A stretch of 64,000 bases of DNA, from the NCBI GenBank assembly GCA_044463125.1, contig JBIQMS010000021.1, positions 1 to 64,000 on the forward strand, written 5' to 3'. The position numbers and the translations under genes are program-made. Below are positions 7,411 through 16,872 of this stretch, piece by piece. The DNA is from CAYMZZ01 sp044463125 (lineage in GTDB: Bacteria; Bacteroidota; Bacteroidia; Chitinophagales; Chitinophagaceae). The notes beneath the pieces are model-generated. The model searched no databases. It was not told the DNA's origin and saw nothing but the letters and a program-made list of their open reading frames with translations. Each line of letters opens with the position of its first letter. Within the stretch, counting starts at the first letter, position 1.

Positions 7411-7947
7411 ATGAGTTATTTTTCCCGCATATTTAGTACAGGAGCTGTTCGGAAAACTCCAGCCCGTGTAATCACTCGTATTCTTGGCGAAATAGATGCA
7501 GGCCCCGCTACGGAAGTTTTGGAAATAGGTGCCGGCAAGGGTGAAATCAGTCACCCCCTGCTGCAAAAGTTATCGGCAGATAATAAGAAGGTTCAACTTT
7601 ATGCGCTGGAAATAAACGAGGAGTTTGCGGCTCAATTGCAGAAGCAATTGCCCGAAGCCCATGTTTTAACGGTAAGCGCTTTCGACCTGGATGATCAATT
7701 GCCCGCCGATTTCAACCCACACTACATTATCAGTTCCATGCCGCTTTCCTTCTATTCAAAGGAGGAAATCATGATCTTATTGGATAAGATGAAAAAAAGG
7801 TTGCGGCCAGGCGGAAAAATTCTAATCCTTTACCATGCGTTCTGGTTGACGAAAATTTTCAGAAAGCAACTCGGAAAAGGCAGGCTTCACCGCTTCTTGA
7901 CCCTGCCACCCTACTTTCTTTATCAATTCCAAAAAGAGAAAGTGTAA
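7411..7947 (+). CDS. SAM-dependent methyltransferase (PmtA-like)
   Basis: 178 residues. Class I Rossmann fold with motif I VLEIGAGKGEIS (residues 36-47), an acidic motif II (ALEINEEF) and a post-I region with ISSMPLSF, which resembles the pattern of phospholipid N-methyltransferases (PmtA) and KsgA-like enzymes. The C-terminus is basic and aromatic, as in membrane-associated PmtA proteins. It lies 12 bases after the EptA-like gene in the same operon. Phosphatidylethanolamine or a transferred phosphoethanolamine head group is a reasonable substrate by context, but this is inference. Confidence 0.65.
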   Translation: MSYFSRIFSTGAVRKTPARVITRILGEIDAGPATEVLEIGAGKGEISHPLLQKLSADNKKVQLYALEINEEFAAQLQKQLPEAHVLTVSAFDLDDQLPADFNPHYIISSMPLSFYSKEEIMILLDKMKKRLRPGGKILILYHAFWLTKIFRKQLGKGRLHRFLTLPPYFLYQFQKEKV

Positions 7948-7960
7948 TACAATTACAAAA

Positions 7961-7987
7961 AATAAGGGAGCCAATGGCTCCCTTATT
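7961..7987. terminator. Bidirectional terminator
   Basis: Perfect 12-bp stem AATAAGGGAGCC/GGCTCCCTTATT with loop AAT between the convergent methyltransferase and porU genes. A T-run follows on the plus strand and a weaker one on the minus strand. Confidence 0.88.
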
Positions 7988-7989
7988 TT

Positions 7990-10900
7990 TTATCGCATCA
8001 GGTACATCTTGCCGTACCCCTTATTGAAGAATTGATCGGTGTTATCGTCTGCTGATTTGTATTTATCAAGCGACTTGCCATTGAGGTTGGTGATCACACG
8101 GTAGAGATAGATACCGTTGGCCAGTTTTTGTCCATACTGATCGGTACCATCCCACTTAAACTCGGTAATATTTCGTCCCACGTGAAGCGGCCCAAGCTCT
8201 TCCTTGGTGATTTCCCGAACCACTTTGCCGGTGATCGTCAGGATCTGAATCCGGATATTCTGCGGCACTTCGGCACCCGTTATTGTAAATACGAATGCGG
8301 TGGAAGTGGTGAAGGGGTTCGGATAATTCAGCATGTTGGAGATCATCGGTTTGTTGATCACCTGGAATGCCACTTTGTATTGCACAAATCCTGCGTTATT
8401 CTCGCTTCGGTCCTTACCACTTACCAGCAGCTCATATTCGCCATCCTGCAGGAATTGCGGATTAAACTGAATTCGCGCAGCATTATTGGATGCGGAAGTT
8501 GCCGGCTCAAAGCGCAAGGTGTCGTTGTCGAAATGGAAGCGACGCAATTGCCCATCCGGGTAGCGCACCTGCACGGTGATCAAACTGGTATCGTTCAACA
8601 ACAACCACTTGGCCTCATCCTTCAGTTCCGCAACAATATTGGGTCTTGCAGCTACTATATCGCGATTGAGAATATGAACTCCGTCAAAGGTTACATCCAG
8701 CATTGGCTGAAGACTGTCGGGACGAACATAAATGGTACGGAAGCCATAGTTATTAAACAGATGTTCTTCCGGCTGGGCCATGTCGGGGTTGAAGTTTACA
8801 AACAGGGTATTGAATCCAGCGAGATCTCCTGTTTCCACCGGCACGTCCAGTTTGATAGTGTCGCCCGGCGCAAGTTCCTTTTGCAGCGGAATCTGCAATT
8901 CCCGAACGGTGTTATTGCTACCGGTAATAGACAACTTCACTTTTACGCTATCGAAAGGATAGGGACTGATATTCTTGAATCCGATTCCGAAATTGAAAGG
9001 CTCGCCAACTTCCAATGTATCACGCGTGGTGAAATAGATATTTGGAGCGATGGCGCCTTCGGGAACAGGATTGTAGGTAACCATCCAGTATTTTAGTTGA
9101 TAGGGATCGAACTGAATCGTATCCAGGTTGGCCATTTGCAGTTGCAGGTAGGGAAACTCATTGGCGTCAATCGAAGAAATATCATAGTCCTGGCTGCTGA
9201 AGTCGAGTGATTGCATTAGCGGAGCCTGTGTACCGTCGGCCCTGATGCCTATGATGTCAATCAGGGGCGCATCCGTGGCTGTAGCGTGCTTATCAGCCCC
9301 ACGCCAATGGAGCTGTGTCCATGCTTTAGCCGGGCCGATTTCAGGAGAAGTGATTACTCCCAGCGATCTGGGGGTAATACAATCCACGGAAAGATTGATG
9401 GCGTCATAAATGCCAGCGCTATACACAAACTCTGTTGGGTGAGTGGTCTGCCTGTTTTTCTGATACACCAGGCTGAGTGCCCTGGGTTTATTGATACTAT
9501 CGATATCCGTGAATCCCTGGTTCTTCAACTCTGTGTACATGCTGTTACCAGCACCATATACCAGTTCATCGGCCAGCCATTGCGAAGCATACTCATTTTG
9601 AGCAAAGTTTTGCCGCACCTGGTTGCGTAATACCACATAGTTACCGTCGGGAATGGCACGGAGGAATTGAAGTGCAGCATTTCTTCCCGCCTGCGTGTTG
9701 GGAAACTCAAAATTATAATTGGTACCACCCAGACCGCAGGGAACCTGGCTGCCATACATACCTGTTGAGCCTACCTGCTGGTTTTGCCATGGCTGGAAGG
9801 TTTTCTCGTCAAAGACGTTAAATATCAAACCATAAATACAGGAGTTTCGAATATAGGAGGAGTCGTTCACATTCACCACCAGTTCACCAGCCTGCGTAAT
9901 CGCACTTCCCCATACCCCGTTCTTCACAAAGAGATTGTTCACTACGGAATCAAATTTCCATACACGGTCTTCATCCAGGCGCACGTGCAGCATATCGCTA
10001 CGCTGATGCTGGTCAAAATGTGCCTGGGAAAATCCGTCATTACCATTCTGGATATACTGGAATGAACTCAGATTCCAAACTGGCTCTCCTGCGGTAACAG
10101 CGGGTGCTATCCGCCAGTAATAAACGGTGCTATCCTGGAAGGAAAGTCCCGGATCAAATTCTATGATACCTCCGCTGGCCGATTGAGAGCGTTGCACTTT
10201 CAGGGATGAATTGAACTTTGCTGTCGTATCCAGTTCCATCCGGTATTCACGACCTTCGGCGAAGGGATTGGCGGTAGAAGCGATCAGTTTGATCCCCTGC
10301 TTGTTTACAATTGAATAGCGATAAGGATAAACCGGTCGAAGATCATCCTCAATAATATAAATATCTTTGGTCAGCACATTATTCGATTCATACAATTCAT
10401 CAACCATACCATCTGCATCCAGCGAAATGGTTATCCGGTTGAGACCCTGGTCCCGCGTAGCTACCACATCAAGCGTGTACTCAATCGAATCAACAAAGTT
10501 GGTAAACAGCATCGTATCGCGCTGAATGATCTCCGTTACATTATTGGGATAGGTACGCTTAAGCTCCACCACGATGGGCTTATTGATGGATCGGCCCAGG
10601 TTTACAAAGCTGGCCCGTACTTTAAACTCTGTTTCCGAAACGGGTATGAACTTGGGGTCCACATTTACCATGGCGTCTTCTATGGCGTAGTCGGGCTTTT
10701 CGAAATTATAGAGCCTGATAGCCGGATCGCCATGGAGGGTAAATTGTTCGCATTGGAAACGGGCATAGAAATCATTCTCCGTTGTAAGGTCAAATGTTTT
10801 CCGAATGGCCTCGTCCATTATTTCCCCCAATGTTGCACCATAATGGGTACCCGAAATTGCCCGGTAGGTTCTTGTGTTGTAAATATCCAGATAGTGAATA

Positions 10901-13032
10901 ATTCCCAGGTGGGTACTTGCCAGAAATGCCACTGCTCCCCTGTCTTCGGCCAGCACAAATTTCTCCGAGATGGTTTCTTTTGTTTGCAATCGCGCCAAAT
11001 GGTAATTGTAAAAATTTCCCGCATTACATCCCATCACAATCATCACAGGATATTTTCCGGCGTTATTATAGGTTTGGGGATTATCGAGGTTAAACTCAAG
11101 CGCACTGGAAGAAGAGTGGCCAAAATAGGTCAGTACTCCTATTCCTTCTTCAAATAATCGTCCTAACCGGATGCTTGCCACCTGCTCCACCGCATCGGCA
11201 GAGGTCTTGCTGAAAGTGTGCACATTGGCCGCATAGAAAGAATCCTCAATAATCCGCGCATGACCTTCCAGCGCAGCCGCCAGCAGGTTGCTGGTATTGT
11301 TGTCGCCGGCACCTACTACATGCACCACATTCTTCTTCCAGGCTTTATCCGCCACAACCGGGGAATTAAAATCATAAAGTTGCTCGTACTCCTTCACTTT
11401 GTTGAGGTAAGCCACTACTTCCGCTTTATTGATAACCGACAACCTCCCAATGGGAATAAGTGGTATGGAACTGGTTCTTATCGATGTCAAAAGGTTATCG
11501 GAAGCAGGGTTGCCAAATGTTGGCACCATGCACAAAGTATTAATATCTGCGCTATTCCTGTTGGTATAATACTGATTGTAGGTAACCGCTTTACCGATCA
11601 GGAAAATATTGGTAATGGGTTCGCTAAAACGGCTTCGCGCCCAATGAACAAAGTTTCGAATAGACGAAGGATGCATACTTATACCCAACCCAAACTGATC
11701 TTCCAATTGATCGATCATGTACGTCTTGGCGTTGTAGCCACCACCCTGTGCCGAGGCACGGTATTGACGGTAATCTTCCACCGGATCACCCTGGCCGGAT
11801 TCGGCTGTCAGGAGTTTATTGGAGATAATCAGGTAATTGCCCTGGAGGTTGGATGCGGAGTAATCAACGAAATCTCTTCGCTCGAGCTCGGTCACGAACT
11901 TTACGTATGCGCTACCTGAACTGGAAATCACCAGTTTTCGTTCGGTAGCTGAAGGGAGAAGCCTGAAACGAAGTGGAGACGCTGTGCTGGAAGGCAGGTA
12001 GCGCCGGCCATTGGTTATGTCGTATAAAACAGGAAGCACACCCGTTACCGGGAAGTTAACAATTTCAATATAGTTGCCCTGTGCACTGGCCGGAAGGTTA
12101 AATTCAAAACGAATTTGAGAACTGAAATTAAAAGTGCGCGCATATTCGATTCCCATTTTTCCAATCACCATCCTGTCGCCACTGCCGGTAGAGCGATTGG
12201 TAACCACGAGGCTGGCATTGCCTGAACTCAACAGGCTAATGGGAAAGCTATTCTGATACTTGATATGATCATAATAATCCAGCCGGGCTCCACCCACCGA
12301 ATCATTATTGATGGTTACCCTGAAATGTCGGGGTCGAACGGCATTTCCGGCGGCGTTCACATATACTTTAGGATCCGGGGCTCCCGCACCCATAAAAGGC
12401 CGCAGGTTCGTTAGATTATAGGAATGAGTGCCACCCGCAGCCATATCCGTGGAGCTCCAACCCTCACCCACGTCATAGGTGGAGGAATACGTGTACGAAC
12501 TCCCCACCAGCTCCGCGCGTCCGCCATGAACTTTCGCATGGAAATTTTGCTCAGCGCGGTGTATAAAATAGGATTCGGCAGGCAAAGTATTGCCGGCCAC
12601 ATCATTCACCGTTTCTATCAATCTCCGATTGTTGCCTGCCGGATTTATCGTTAGAAAATAAGCCGCGGAATCACTATTAAGACTGAAATAATCATTGAGT
12701 TGCCAATCCGCATTACGGTATAGAACATTGTCGGGCTTACCATCATTCATTTCACCCCAAAACTCAATATATCCATCTGCCGCCAGCGGCGCATTGGTAC
12801 TGGTGGTGTAAATCGGCACTTCCACCCCGTTGCGCCAGAGTTGGAAATGGTCTGCATTGGCATTGCTGAGACCAATGCCAGCCAACGTGGATTGGGGTAC
12901 ACGTACAAGGCCGGTGGTAGCGATCTTGAATTTGTAATAAGTCTTGCTATAGTCAATCCACTCATTATTGTATGGCTGCGCCAGGGCTCCCAGGCCGCAT
13001 AACAACAATACAAAGAGTAAAATTCTTTTCAT
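7990..13032 (-). CDS. porU: T9SS sortase PorU (C25 peptidase family)
   Basis: 1680 residues from the ATG at 13032; an upstream in-frame extension would destroy the signal peptide (MKRILLFVLLLCGLGALAQ). PorU cuts off the C-terminal sorting domain of T9SS cargo and joins the cargo to a surface lipid-glycan. The gingipain-like C25 domain holds the catalytic pair: His near residue 638 (LTYFGHSSSS) and Cys near 668 (VMGCNAGNF). A CARDB-like beta region follows, and the C-terminus has an FlgD-type Ig fold (NYPNPF, then WDGTDQYGQKLANGIYLYR). It is longer than the Porphyromonas enzyme because of extra beta domains. It is the second gene after porV, 25 bases downstream. Confidence 0.93.
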   Translation of the reverse strand: MKRILLFVLLLCGLGALAQPYNNEWIDYSKTYYKFKIATTGLVRVPQSTLAGIGLSNANADHFQLWRNGVEVPIYTTSTNAPLAADGYIEFWGEMNDGKPDNVLYRNADWQLNDYFSLNSDSAAYFLTINPAGNNRRLIETVNDVAGNTLPAESYFIHRAEQNFHAKVHGGRAELVGSSYTYSSTYDVGEGWSSTDMAAGGTHSYNLTNLRPFMGAGAPDPKVYVNAAGNAVRPRHFRVTINNDSVGGARLDYYDHIKYQNSFPISLLSSGNASLVVTNRSTGSGDRMVIGKMGIEYARTFNFSSQIRFEFNLPASAQGNYIEIVNFPVTGVLPVLYDITNGRRYLPSSTASPLRFRLLPSATERKLVISSSGSAYVKFVTELERRDFVDYSASNLQGNYLIISNKLLTAESGQGDPVEDYRQYRASAQGGGYNAKTYMIDQLEDQFGLGISMHPSSIRNFVHWARSRFSEPITNIFLIGKAVTYNQYYTNRNSADINTLCMVPTFGNPASDNLLTSIRTSSIPLIPIGRLSVINKAEVVAYLNKVKEYEQLYDFNSPVVADKAWKKNVVHVVGAGDNNTSNLLAAALEGHARIIEDSFYAANVHTFSKTSADAVEQVASIRLGRLFEEGIGVLTYFGHSSSSALEFNLDNPQTYNNAGKYPVMIVMGCNAGNFYNYHLARLQTKETISEKFVLAEDRGAVAFLASTHLGIIHYLDIYNTRTYRAISGTHYGATLGEIMDEAIRKTFDLTTENDFYARFQCEQFTLHGDPAIRLYNFEKPDYAIEDAMVNVDPKFIPVSETEFKVRASFVNLGRSINKPIVVELKRTYPNNVTEIIQRDTMLFTNFVDSIEYTLDVVATRDQGLNRITISLDADGMVDELYESNNVLTKDIYIIEDDLRPVYPYRYSIVNKQGIKLIASTANPFAEGREYRMELDTTAKFNSSLKVQRSQSASGGIIEFDPGLSFQDSTVYYWRIAPAVTAGEPVWNLSSFQYIQNGNDGFSQAHFDQHQRSDMLHVRLDEDRVWKFDSVVNNLFVKNGVWGSAITQAGELVVNVNDSSYIRNSCIYGLIFNVFDEKTFQPWQNQQVGSTGMYGSQVPCGLGGTNYNFEFPNTQAGRNAALQFLRAIPDGNYVVLRNQVRQNFAQNEYASQWLADELVYGAGNSMYTELKNQGFTDIDSINKPRALSLVYQKNRQTTHPTEFVYSAGIYDAINLSVDCITPRSLGVITSPEIGPAKAWTQLHWRGADKHATATDAPLIDIIGIRADGTQAPLMQSLDFSSQDYDISSIDANEFPYLQLQMANLDTIQFDPYQLKYWMVTYNPVPEGAIAPNIYFTTRDTLEVGEPFNFGIGFKNISPYPFDSVKVKLSITGSNNTVRELQIPLQKELAPGDTIKLDVPVETGDLAGFNTLFVNFNPDMAQPEEHLFNNYGFRTIYVRPDSLQPMLDVTFDGVHILNRDIVAARPNIVAELKDEAKWLLLNDTSLITVQVRYPDGQLRRFHFDNDTLRFEPATSASNNAARIQFNPQFLQDGEYELLVSGKDRSENNAGFVQYKVAFQVINKPMISNMLNYPNPFTTSTAFVFTITGAEVPQNIRIQILTITGKVVREITKEELGPLHVGRNITEFKWDGTDQYGQKLANGIYLYRVITNLNGKSLDKYKSADDNTDQFFNKGYGKMYLMR

Positions 13033-13057
13033 GGAGGGGTATAATTGAGGGTACTGA

Positions 13058-14176
13058 TTATTTTTTCTTTTTCTTCTTGTCCTGCGGCACCATATCCAAA
13101 CGCAATGAAAATACGTGGGTGAAGAGAGGATTGGATTGATTGGCCAGGTTGGTAAACGCATAGTCGATCGTCACATTCTGGATCTTGAACCCGGCACCGG
13201 CGCTGGGCTGATAGATCCATACCTTTTTCTGATTCAATGTATCGCCATCGGCCAGTGCGCGCTGGAAATTATTGATGCCCGTGCGCAGAAAAAACACATT
13301 GTTTACATTCAACTCGAGCCCCAACTTAGGATCGGCACTCACCGGATCGGCGCTTATCACCGTATTGCGTTTGCCATCGAAGGTGAGGTCGATATTGGTT
13401 TCCGCCAGCAGACTGGTTTTCTTGCTCAACGAAAATTCCCGGGCAATGCCGAGAATCAGCCGGGGCGCGGTCATTTCCGTCGACTTTACAGGAATTTCGT
13501 TGTTGGTCAGGTAAAGCGCTTCCTTTTCTCTTTCGGTGAATGTAAAGGACCAGGAGTTGAAAGTGGTGGTAATATCCCTTCCCGTCAGGCCAAAGCGCCA
13601 TTTGCCTTCCTGTATCTGGATGCCGGCATCGAGGCCAAAACCCCAGGCTTTGGCAAACTTGCCCACATTGCGGTGGATGATTTTGGCGTTAACCCCAAAC
13701 TGCACCTTACGCTTTTCGGTATCCTTAATGCGCTGGGCATAGCTAAGCAAAAACGCATAGTCAGCGGATGAAAAAGCCTGGATATTATTGTAGTTGATGG
13801 TGCCATCCGGCTCCACCAGGAACAAGGTGTTCATGATGTCGTCAACGGCAAACCGTAAACCCGTGATGGCGAAAGTCCTTTTGTTGTTGACGGAGGGAAA
13901 GGCGATGCTCGCAAAATCGTATTTACCGATTCCCGCAAAATATTCGGCATGCATCAGGTTGACCTGGGTATTTTCTTTTACGCCAACCAGGCCGGCCGGA
14001 TTCCAGTAACCGGCGGTGCCATCCTGTACGGAAGCTACCTGGGCGCTGCCCATGGCCAGGCCACGTGCACCGGCTCCGATATTCAGAAATTCGTTGGAAT
14101 ACTTTCGAAACTGCGCTGAGGCAGACACAGCAAGCAGGGTTCCCACTAGGGTGAGGTATAGGATGGGCGACTTCAT
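13058..14176 (-). CDS. porV: T9SS outer-membrane shuttle protein PorV
   Basis: 372 residues. Signal peptide (residues 1-21, ending SASAQ), then a FadL-like beta-barrel. The family signature GAGARGLAMGSAQVASVQDG with TAGYWNPAGL is at residues 34-62. PorV takes cargo from the SprA/Sov translocon and delivers it to PorU. The tail is unusually basic (six lysines at the end); a similar lysine-rich tail is seen in the barrel protein at 39319-40767. It is the first gene of a porV-porU operon, which supports the PorV call over the close relative PorQ. Confidence 0.9.
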   Translation of the reverse strand: MKSPILYLTLVGTLLAVSASAQFRKYSNEFLNIGAGARGLAMGSAQVASVQDGTAGYWNPAGLVGVKENTQVNLMHAEYFAGIGKYDFASIAFPSVNNKRTFAITGLRFAVDDIMNTLFLVEPDGTINYNNIQAFSSADYAFLLSYAQRIKDTEKRKVQFGVNAKIIHRNVGKFAKAWGFGLDAGIQIQEGKWRFGLTGRDITTTFNSWSFTFTEREKEALYLTNNEIPVKSTEMTAPRLILGIAREFSLSKKTSLLAETNIDLTFDGKRNTVISADPVSADPKLGLELNVNNVFFLRTGINNFQRALADGDTLNQKKVWIYQPSAGAGFKIQNVTIDYAFTNLANQSNPLFTHVFSLRLDMVPQDKKKKKK

Positions 14177-14358
14177 TCGGATGGTTTTCTTATAAGCAAT
14201 TAATCAACGTAAACAGAGTTTTCAGGGTTCAAGTCGGACTGTAAAATTAGACCAGAGTCCCCGAAAATCATAGTTTTACTAAGGGAAAAAACCTAAGAAC
14301 TGAAAACGAATGATTTAGAAATATATTGCATTTCAGCCGCCACAAGCCGCTTTGGGCT

Positions 14359-14366
14359 TAATTTTG
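14359..14366 (+). promoter_or_regulatory. Candidate -7 element for tyrS
   Basis: TAATTTTG matches TAnnTTTG and lies 23 bases before the tyrS ATG. No good -33 TTTG was found at the right distance. Confidence 0.45.
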
Positions 14367-14389
14367 CGGACAAATTTTGACTTAAGACA

Positions 14390-15667
14390 ATGACGCTCAT
14401 AGAAGAACTACGCTGGCGGGGCATGATCCAGGACATGATGCCGGGCACGGAAGAACAATTGAAGAAAGAAATGACCACGGCTTATATCGGCTTCGACCCC
14501 ACGGCCGAAAGCCTGCATATTGGCAGCCTGGTACCCATCCTTTTGCTGGTGCACCTGCAAAAAGCAGGGCATAAACCGATTGCCCTGGTTGGCGGGGCCA
14601 CTGGCATGATTGGCGACCCCAGCGGCAAAAGCCAGGAAAGAAACCTGCTGGATGAAACTACGCTGGCCCGCAACGTGGCCGGTGTGCGCGGGCAGCTTGA
14701 GCGCTATCTGAACTTTGATCCGCAATTACCCAATGCGGCGGAGATGGCCAATAATTACGACTGGTTCAAGCATATCAGCTTTATCGATTTCCTACGCGAT
14801 GCCGGTAAGCATATCACCATCAACTACATGATGGCGAAAGACAGCGTGAAAAAAAGAATTGAAAGCGAAGTGGGCCTCAGCTATACGGAATTTGCTTACC
14901 AACTGATGCAGGGCTACGACTACTATTATCTCTATACGCAGAAGAACTGCAAACTGCAAATGGGCGGAAGCGACCAGTGGGGAAATATTACTACCGGCAC
15001 GGAACTGATCCGCCGCAAAGTGGGTGGGGAAGCTTTTGCGTTCACCTGCCCCCTGATCACCAAGGCCGATGGCACCAAGTTTGGCAAGACCGAAAAGGGT
15101 AATGTATGGCTCGACCTGAATCTGACTTCAGCTTACGAGTTTTACCAGTTCTGGATTCGCGCTTCCGATGCCGATGCAGAAAAATGGATCAAGATCTTCA
15201 CTTTCCTGGGTAAGGAAGAAGTGGATTCGTTGCTGAAACAACATGCCGCCGATCCGGGCAAAAGTATTTTGCAGAAGAAACTGGCCGAAGAGGTAACCCG
15301 ATTTGTGCATGGAGATGAAGAATTGAAGAAAGCACAGGAAACCACAGCCCGGCTTTTCGCTAATCAAAATGCTCCTGTTGAATCCATGAGCCTGGCCGAC
15401 CTGGAAGGACTGGAAGGTGTAACCCTGAAAAGTTTTCCGGCATCATCATTGGAGCAGGGGGTGGATGTAGTGAGCTTTCTGGCTGATTCCGGCTCCTTTG
15501 CCAGCAAAGGCGAAGCCCGCAAAACCATTCAGGGCGGCGGCGTTAGCATCAACAGAAAAAAGGTGGAAGATATTCAGTTGAAAATCGACAGAAGCTTCCT
15601 GTTGCATAGCAAATATATATTGGTGCAAAGGGGGAAGAAGAATTATATTCTGGTAGAAGTTGCTTAG
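14390..15667 (+). CDS. tyrS: Tyrosyl-tRNA synthetase
   Basis: 425 residues, normal for the bacterial TyrRS-1 type. It charges tRNA-Tyr. The class I signatures are HIGS (residues 43-46, the HIGH equivalent) and KFGKT (230-234, the KMSKS equivalent). Tyrosine-site residues appear in YDYYYLYTQ and GGSDQWGNI. A C-terminal S4-like RNA-binding domain starts near residue 355. Its stop codon is immediately followed by a low-complexity repeat array. Confidence 0.97.
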   Translation: MTLIEELRWRGMIQDMMPGTEEQLKKEMTTAYIGFDPTAESLHIGSLVPILLLVHLQKAGHKPIALVGGATGMIGDPSGKSQERNLLDETTLARNVAGVRGQLERYLNFDPQLPNAAEMANNYDWFKHISFIDFLRDAGKHITINYMMAKDSVKKRIESEVGLSYTEFAYQLMQGYDYYYLYTQKNCKLQMGGSDQWGNITTGTELIRRKVGGEAFAFTCPLITKADGTKFGKTEKGNVWLDLNLTSAYEFYQFWIRASDADAEKWIKIFTFLGKEEVDSLLKQHAADPGKSILQKKLAEEVTRFVHGDEELKKAQETTARLFANQNAPVESMSLADLEGLEGVTLKSFPASSLEQGVDVVSFLADSGSFASKGEARKTIQGGGVSINRKKVEDIQLKIDRSFLLHSKYILVQRGKKNYILVEVA

Positions 15668-15919
15668 GTTGTACGTTATACGTTATACGTTATACGTTTT
15701 ACGTATTACGTTGGGTTTAAAGTTTTAAGTTATAAGTTATAAGTTTTAAGCTATAAGTTTTAAGCTATAAGTTTTAAGTTATAAGTTATAAGTTTTAAGT
15801 TATAAGTTTTAAGTTATAAGTTTTAAGCTATAAGTTTTAAGCTATAAGTTTAAAGTTTTAAGTTATAAGTTATAAGTTATAAGTTTTAAGTTATAAGTTT
15901 TAAGTTATAAGTTTTAAGA
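15668..15919. repeat. Low-complexity array, left outer arm (ACGTTAT then AAGTTTTAAGTTAT units)
   Basis: It starts on the base after the tyrS stop with several ACGTTAT-like 7-mers (15671-15712), then about 25 units of 7-8 bases of the type AAGTTAT, AAGTTTT and AAGCTAT. There is no spacer structure and no ORF. It is the left half of an inverted arrangement with the array at 16147-16256. Confidence 0.9.
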
Positions 15920-15992
15920 TGGGAACGGTTGAGAGATAGTATCTGCGCTATTCAATTACTAAGATGCAATCGCCACCGTAGTTGCGACTTCG

Positions 15993-16108
15993 TTGCGATC
16001 TTTGCGACTTCTTTGCGTCCGTTGTGGTGAAAAATGCTGCACTGGGAACCATTCCGAATATGCAGAAAGCTTACCGCAACGGACGCAAAGAAGTCGCAAC
16101 GATCGCAA
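15993..16108. repeat. Inner inverted repeat, 32-bp arms
   Basis: Left arm 15993-16024 and right arm 16077-16108 are reverse complements at 31 of 32 positions, with a 52-base spacer. The arms are made of TTGCGA/CTTTGCG-like 7-8-mers. The pair lies inside the outer inverted arrays, so the whole region is a nested palindrome. Confidence 0.9.
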
Positions 16109-16146
16109 TTAGATTGATTAAAGTATTCCACTTTTTATCAGGACAT

Positions 16147-16256
16147 AAAATTTATAACTTACTACTAACAACTTACAACTTAAAACTCACTACTTACAAC
16201 TTCCTACTTACTACTTACTACTTACAACTTACTACTTACAACTTACAACTCCCTAT
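16147..16256. repeat. Low-complexity array, right outer arm (AACTTAC / AAAACTT units)
   Basis: About fourteen 7-8-base units such as AACTTAC, TACTTAC and AAAACTC. These are the opposite-strand form of the AAGT units at 15720-15919, although less exact. It ends 11 bases before the next gene's start. Nothing else is visible in 15668-16267. Confidence 0.85.
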
Positions 16257-16267
16257 TTCCCATCACT

Positions 16268-16867
16268 GTGAAAACACTTCTCACCATATTGCTCTTAACA
16301 ACAAGCATCGTGCATGGCCAGGAGGATACTCTTCGCCTGCATTTTCGCTATGGGTCCAAGCCGGCTAAGGGCTTTAAGGATGTGGAGAAGGTTTGGTTTG
16401 GTGGGTTGAAGGGCGGCCATGTGAGCATTGAGGTGGATGGGCTGGTGCTCGACTTTCTCCCCGGGAAAAATCCCCTCTTCCCCCGCAACGGTAACCCCAG
16501 CGGCGATTTCAGGATCAATAATGGTTTGTACTGGGATAGCACCCACGACAACAAGCGCTCCATTGTCAGCATTCCCATCAGCCCGGAGCAAAAAGCCAGG
16601 CTGCTGCTTTTATTTCACGACTGGGATAAGCAGGCTCCCTACGACTATGCCGTTTTCGGCATGCGCTGCGCCGCAGCATGTTATGATGTGCTTAGCCGCA
16701 TCGACATCCTTAAACCCATGAGCCGGAAAATGAACATCATCCGGAATTTCTATCCCAAATTATTTCGAAAAAGAATCTACAAACTGGCCCGCAAAAACAA
16801 CTGGCCGGTTCAATATTTTGAGGGAAGAAAAAGCAGGAAATGGGAAAGAGATCGGGGAATGTTTTGA
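16268..16867 (+). CDS. Secreted protein, possible permuted papain-like fold
   Basis: 199 residues with a GTG start and signal peptide (KTLLTILLLTTSIVHGQ). I do not recognise the family with certainty. A conserved-looking histidine early on (GGHVSIEVDG, near residue 57) and a later cysteine (FGMRCAAACYDVL, near 137) follow the His-then-Cys order of circularly permuted NlpC/P60 (YiiX/LRAT-like) enzymes, which suggests a cell-wall or lipid amidase or esterase. The C-terminus is strongly basic. It is boxed in by repeat arrays on both sides. The function is inference only. Confidence 0.6.
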   Translation: MKTLLTILLLTTSIVHGQEDTLRLHFRYGSKPAKGFKDVEKVWFGGLKGGHVSIEVDGLVLDFLPGKNPLFPRNGNPSGDFRINNGLYWDSTHDNKRSIVSIPISPEQKARLLLLFHDWDKQAPYDYAVFGMRCAAACYDVLSRIDILKPMSRKMNIIRNFYPKLFRKRIYKLARKNNWPVQYFEGRKSRKWERDRGMF

Positions 16868-16872
16868 GGAAA

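Noticed and set aside
8128..9096. 322-codon plus-strand ORF
   Set aside because: Shadow of porU; no signal, domain or promoter.
13033..13161. N-terminal extension of porU by 43 codons
   Set aside because: It overlaps the end of porV and hides the clear signal peptide that starts at 13032.
15668..15919. CRISPR array
   Set aside because: Units of 7-8 bases follow each other without spacers, and no cas gene is nearby.
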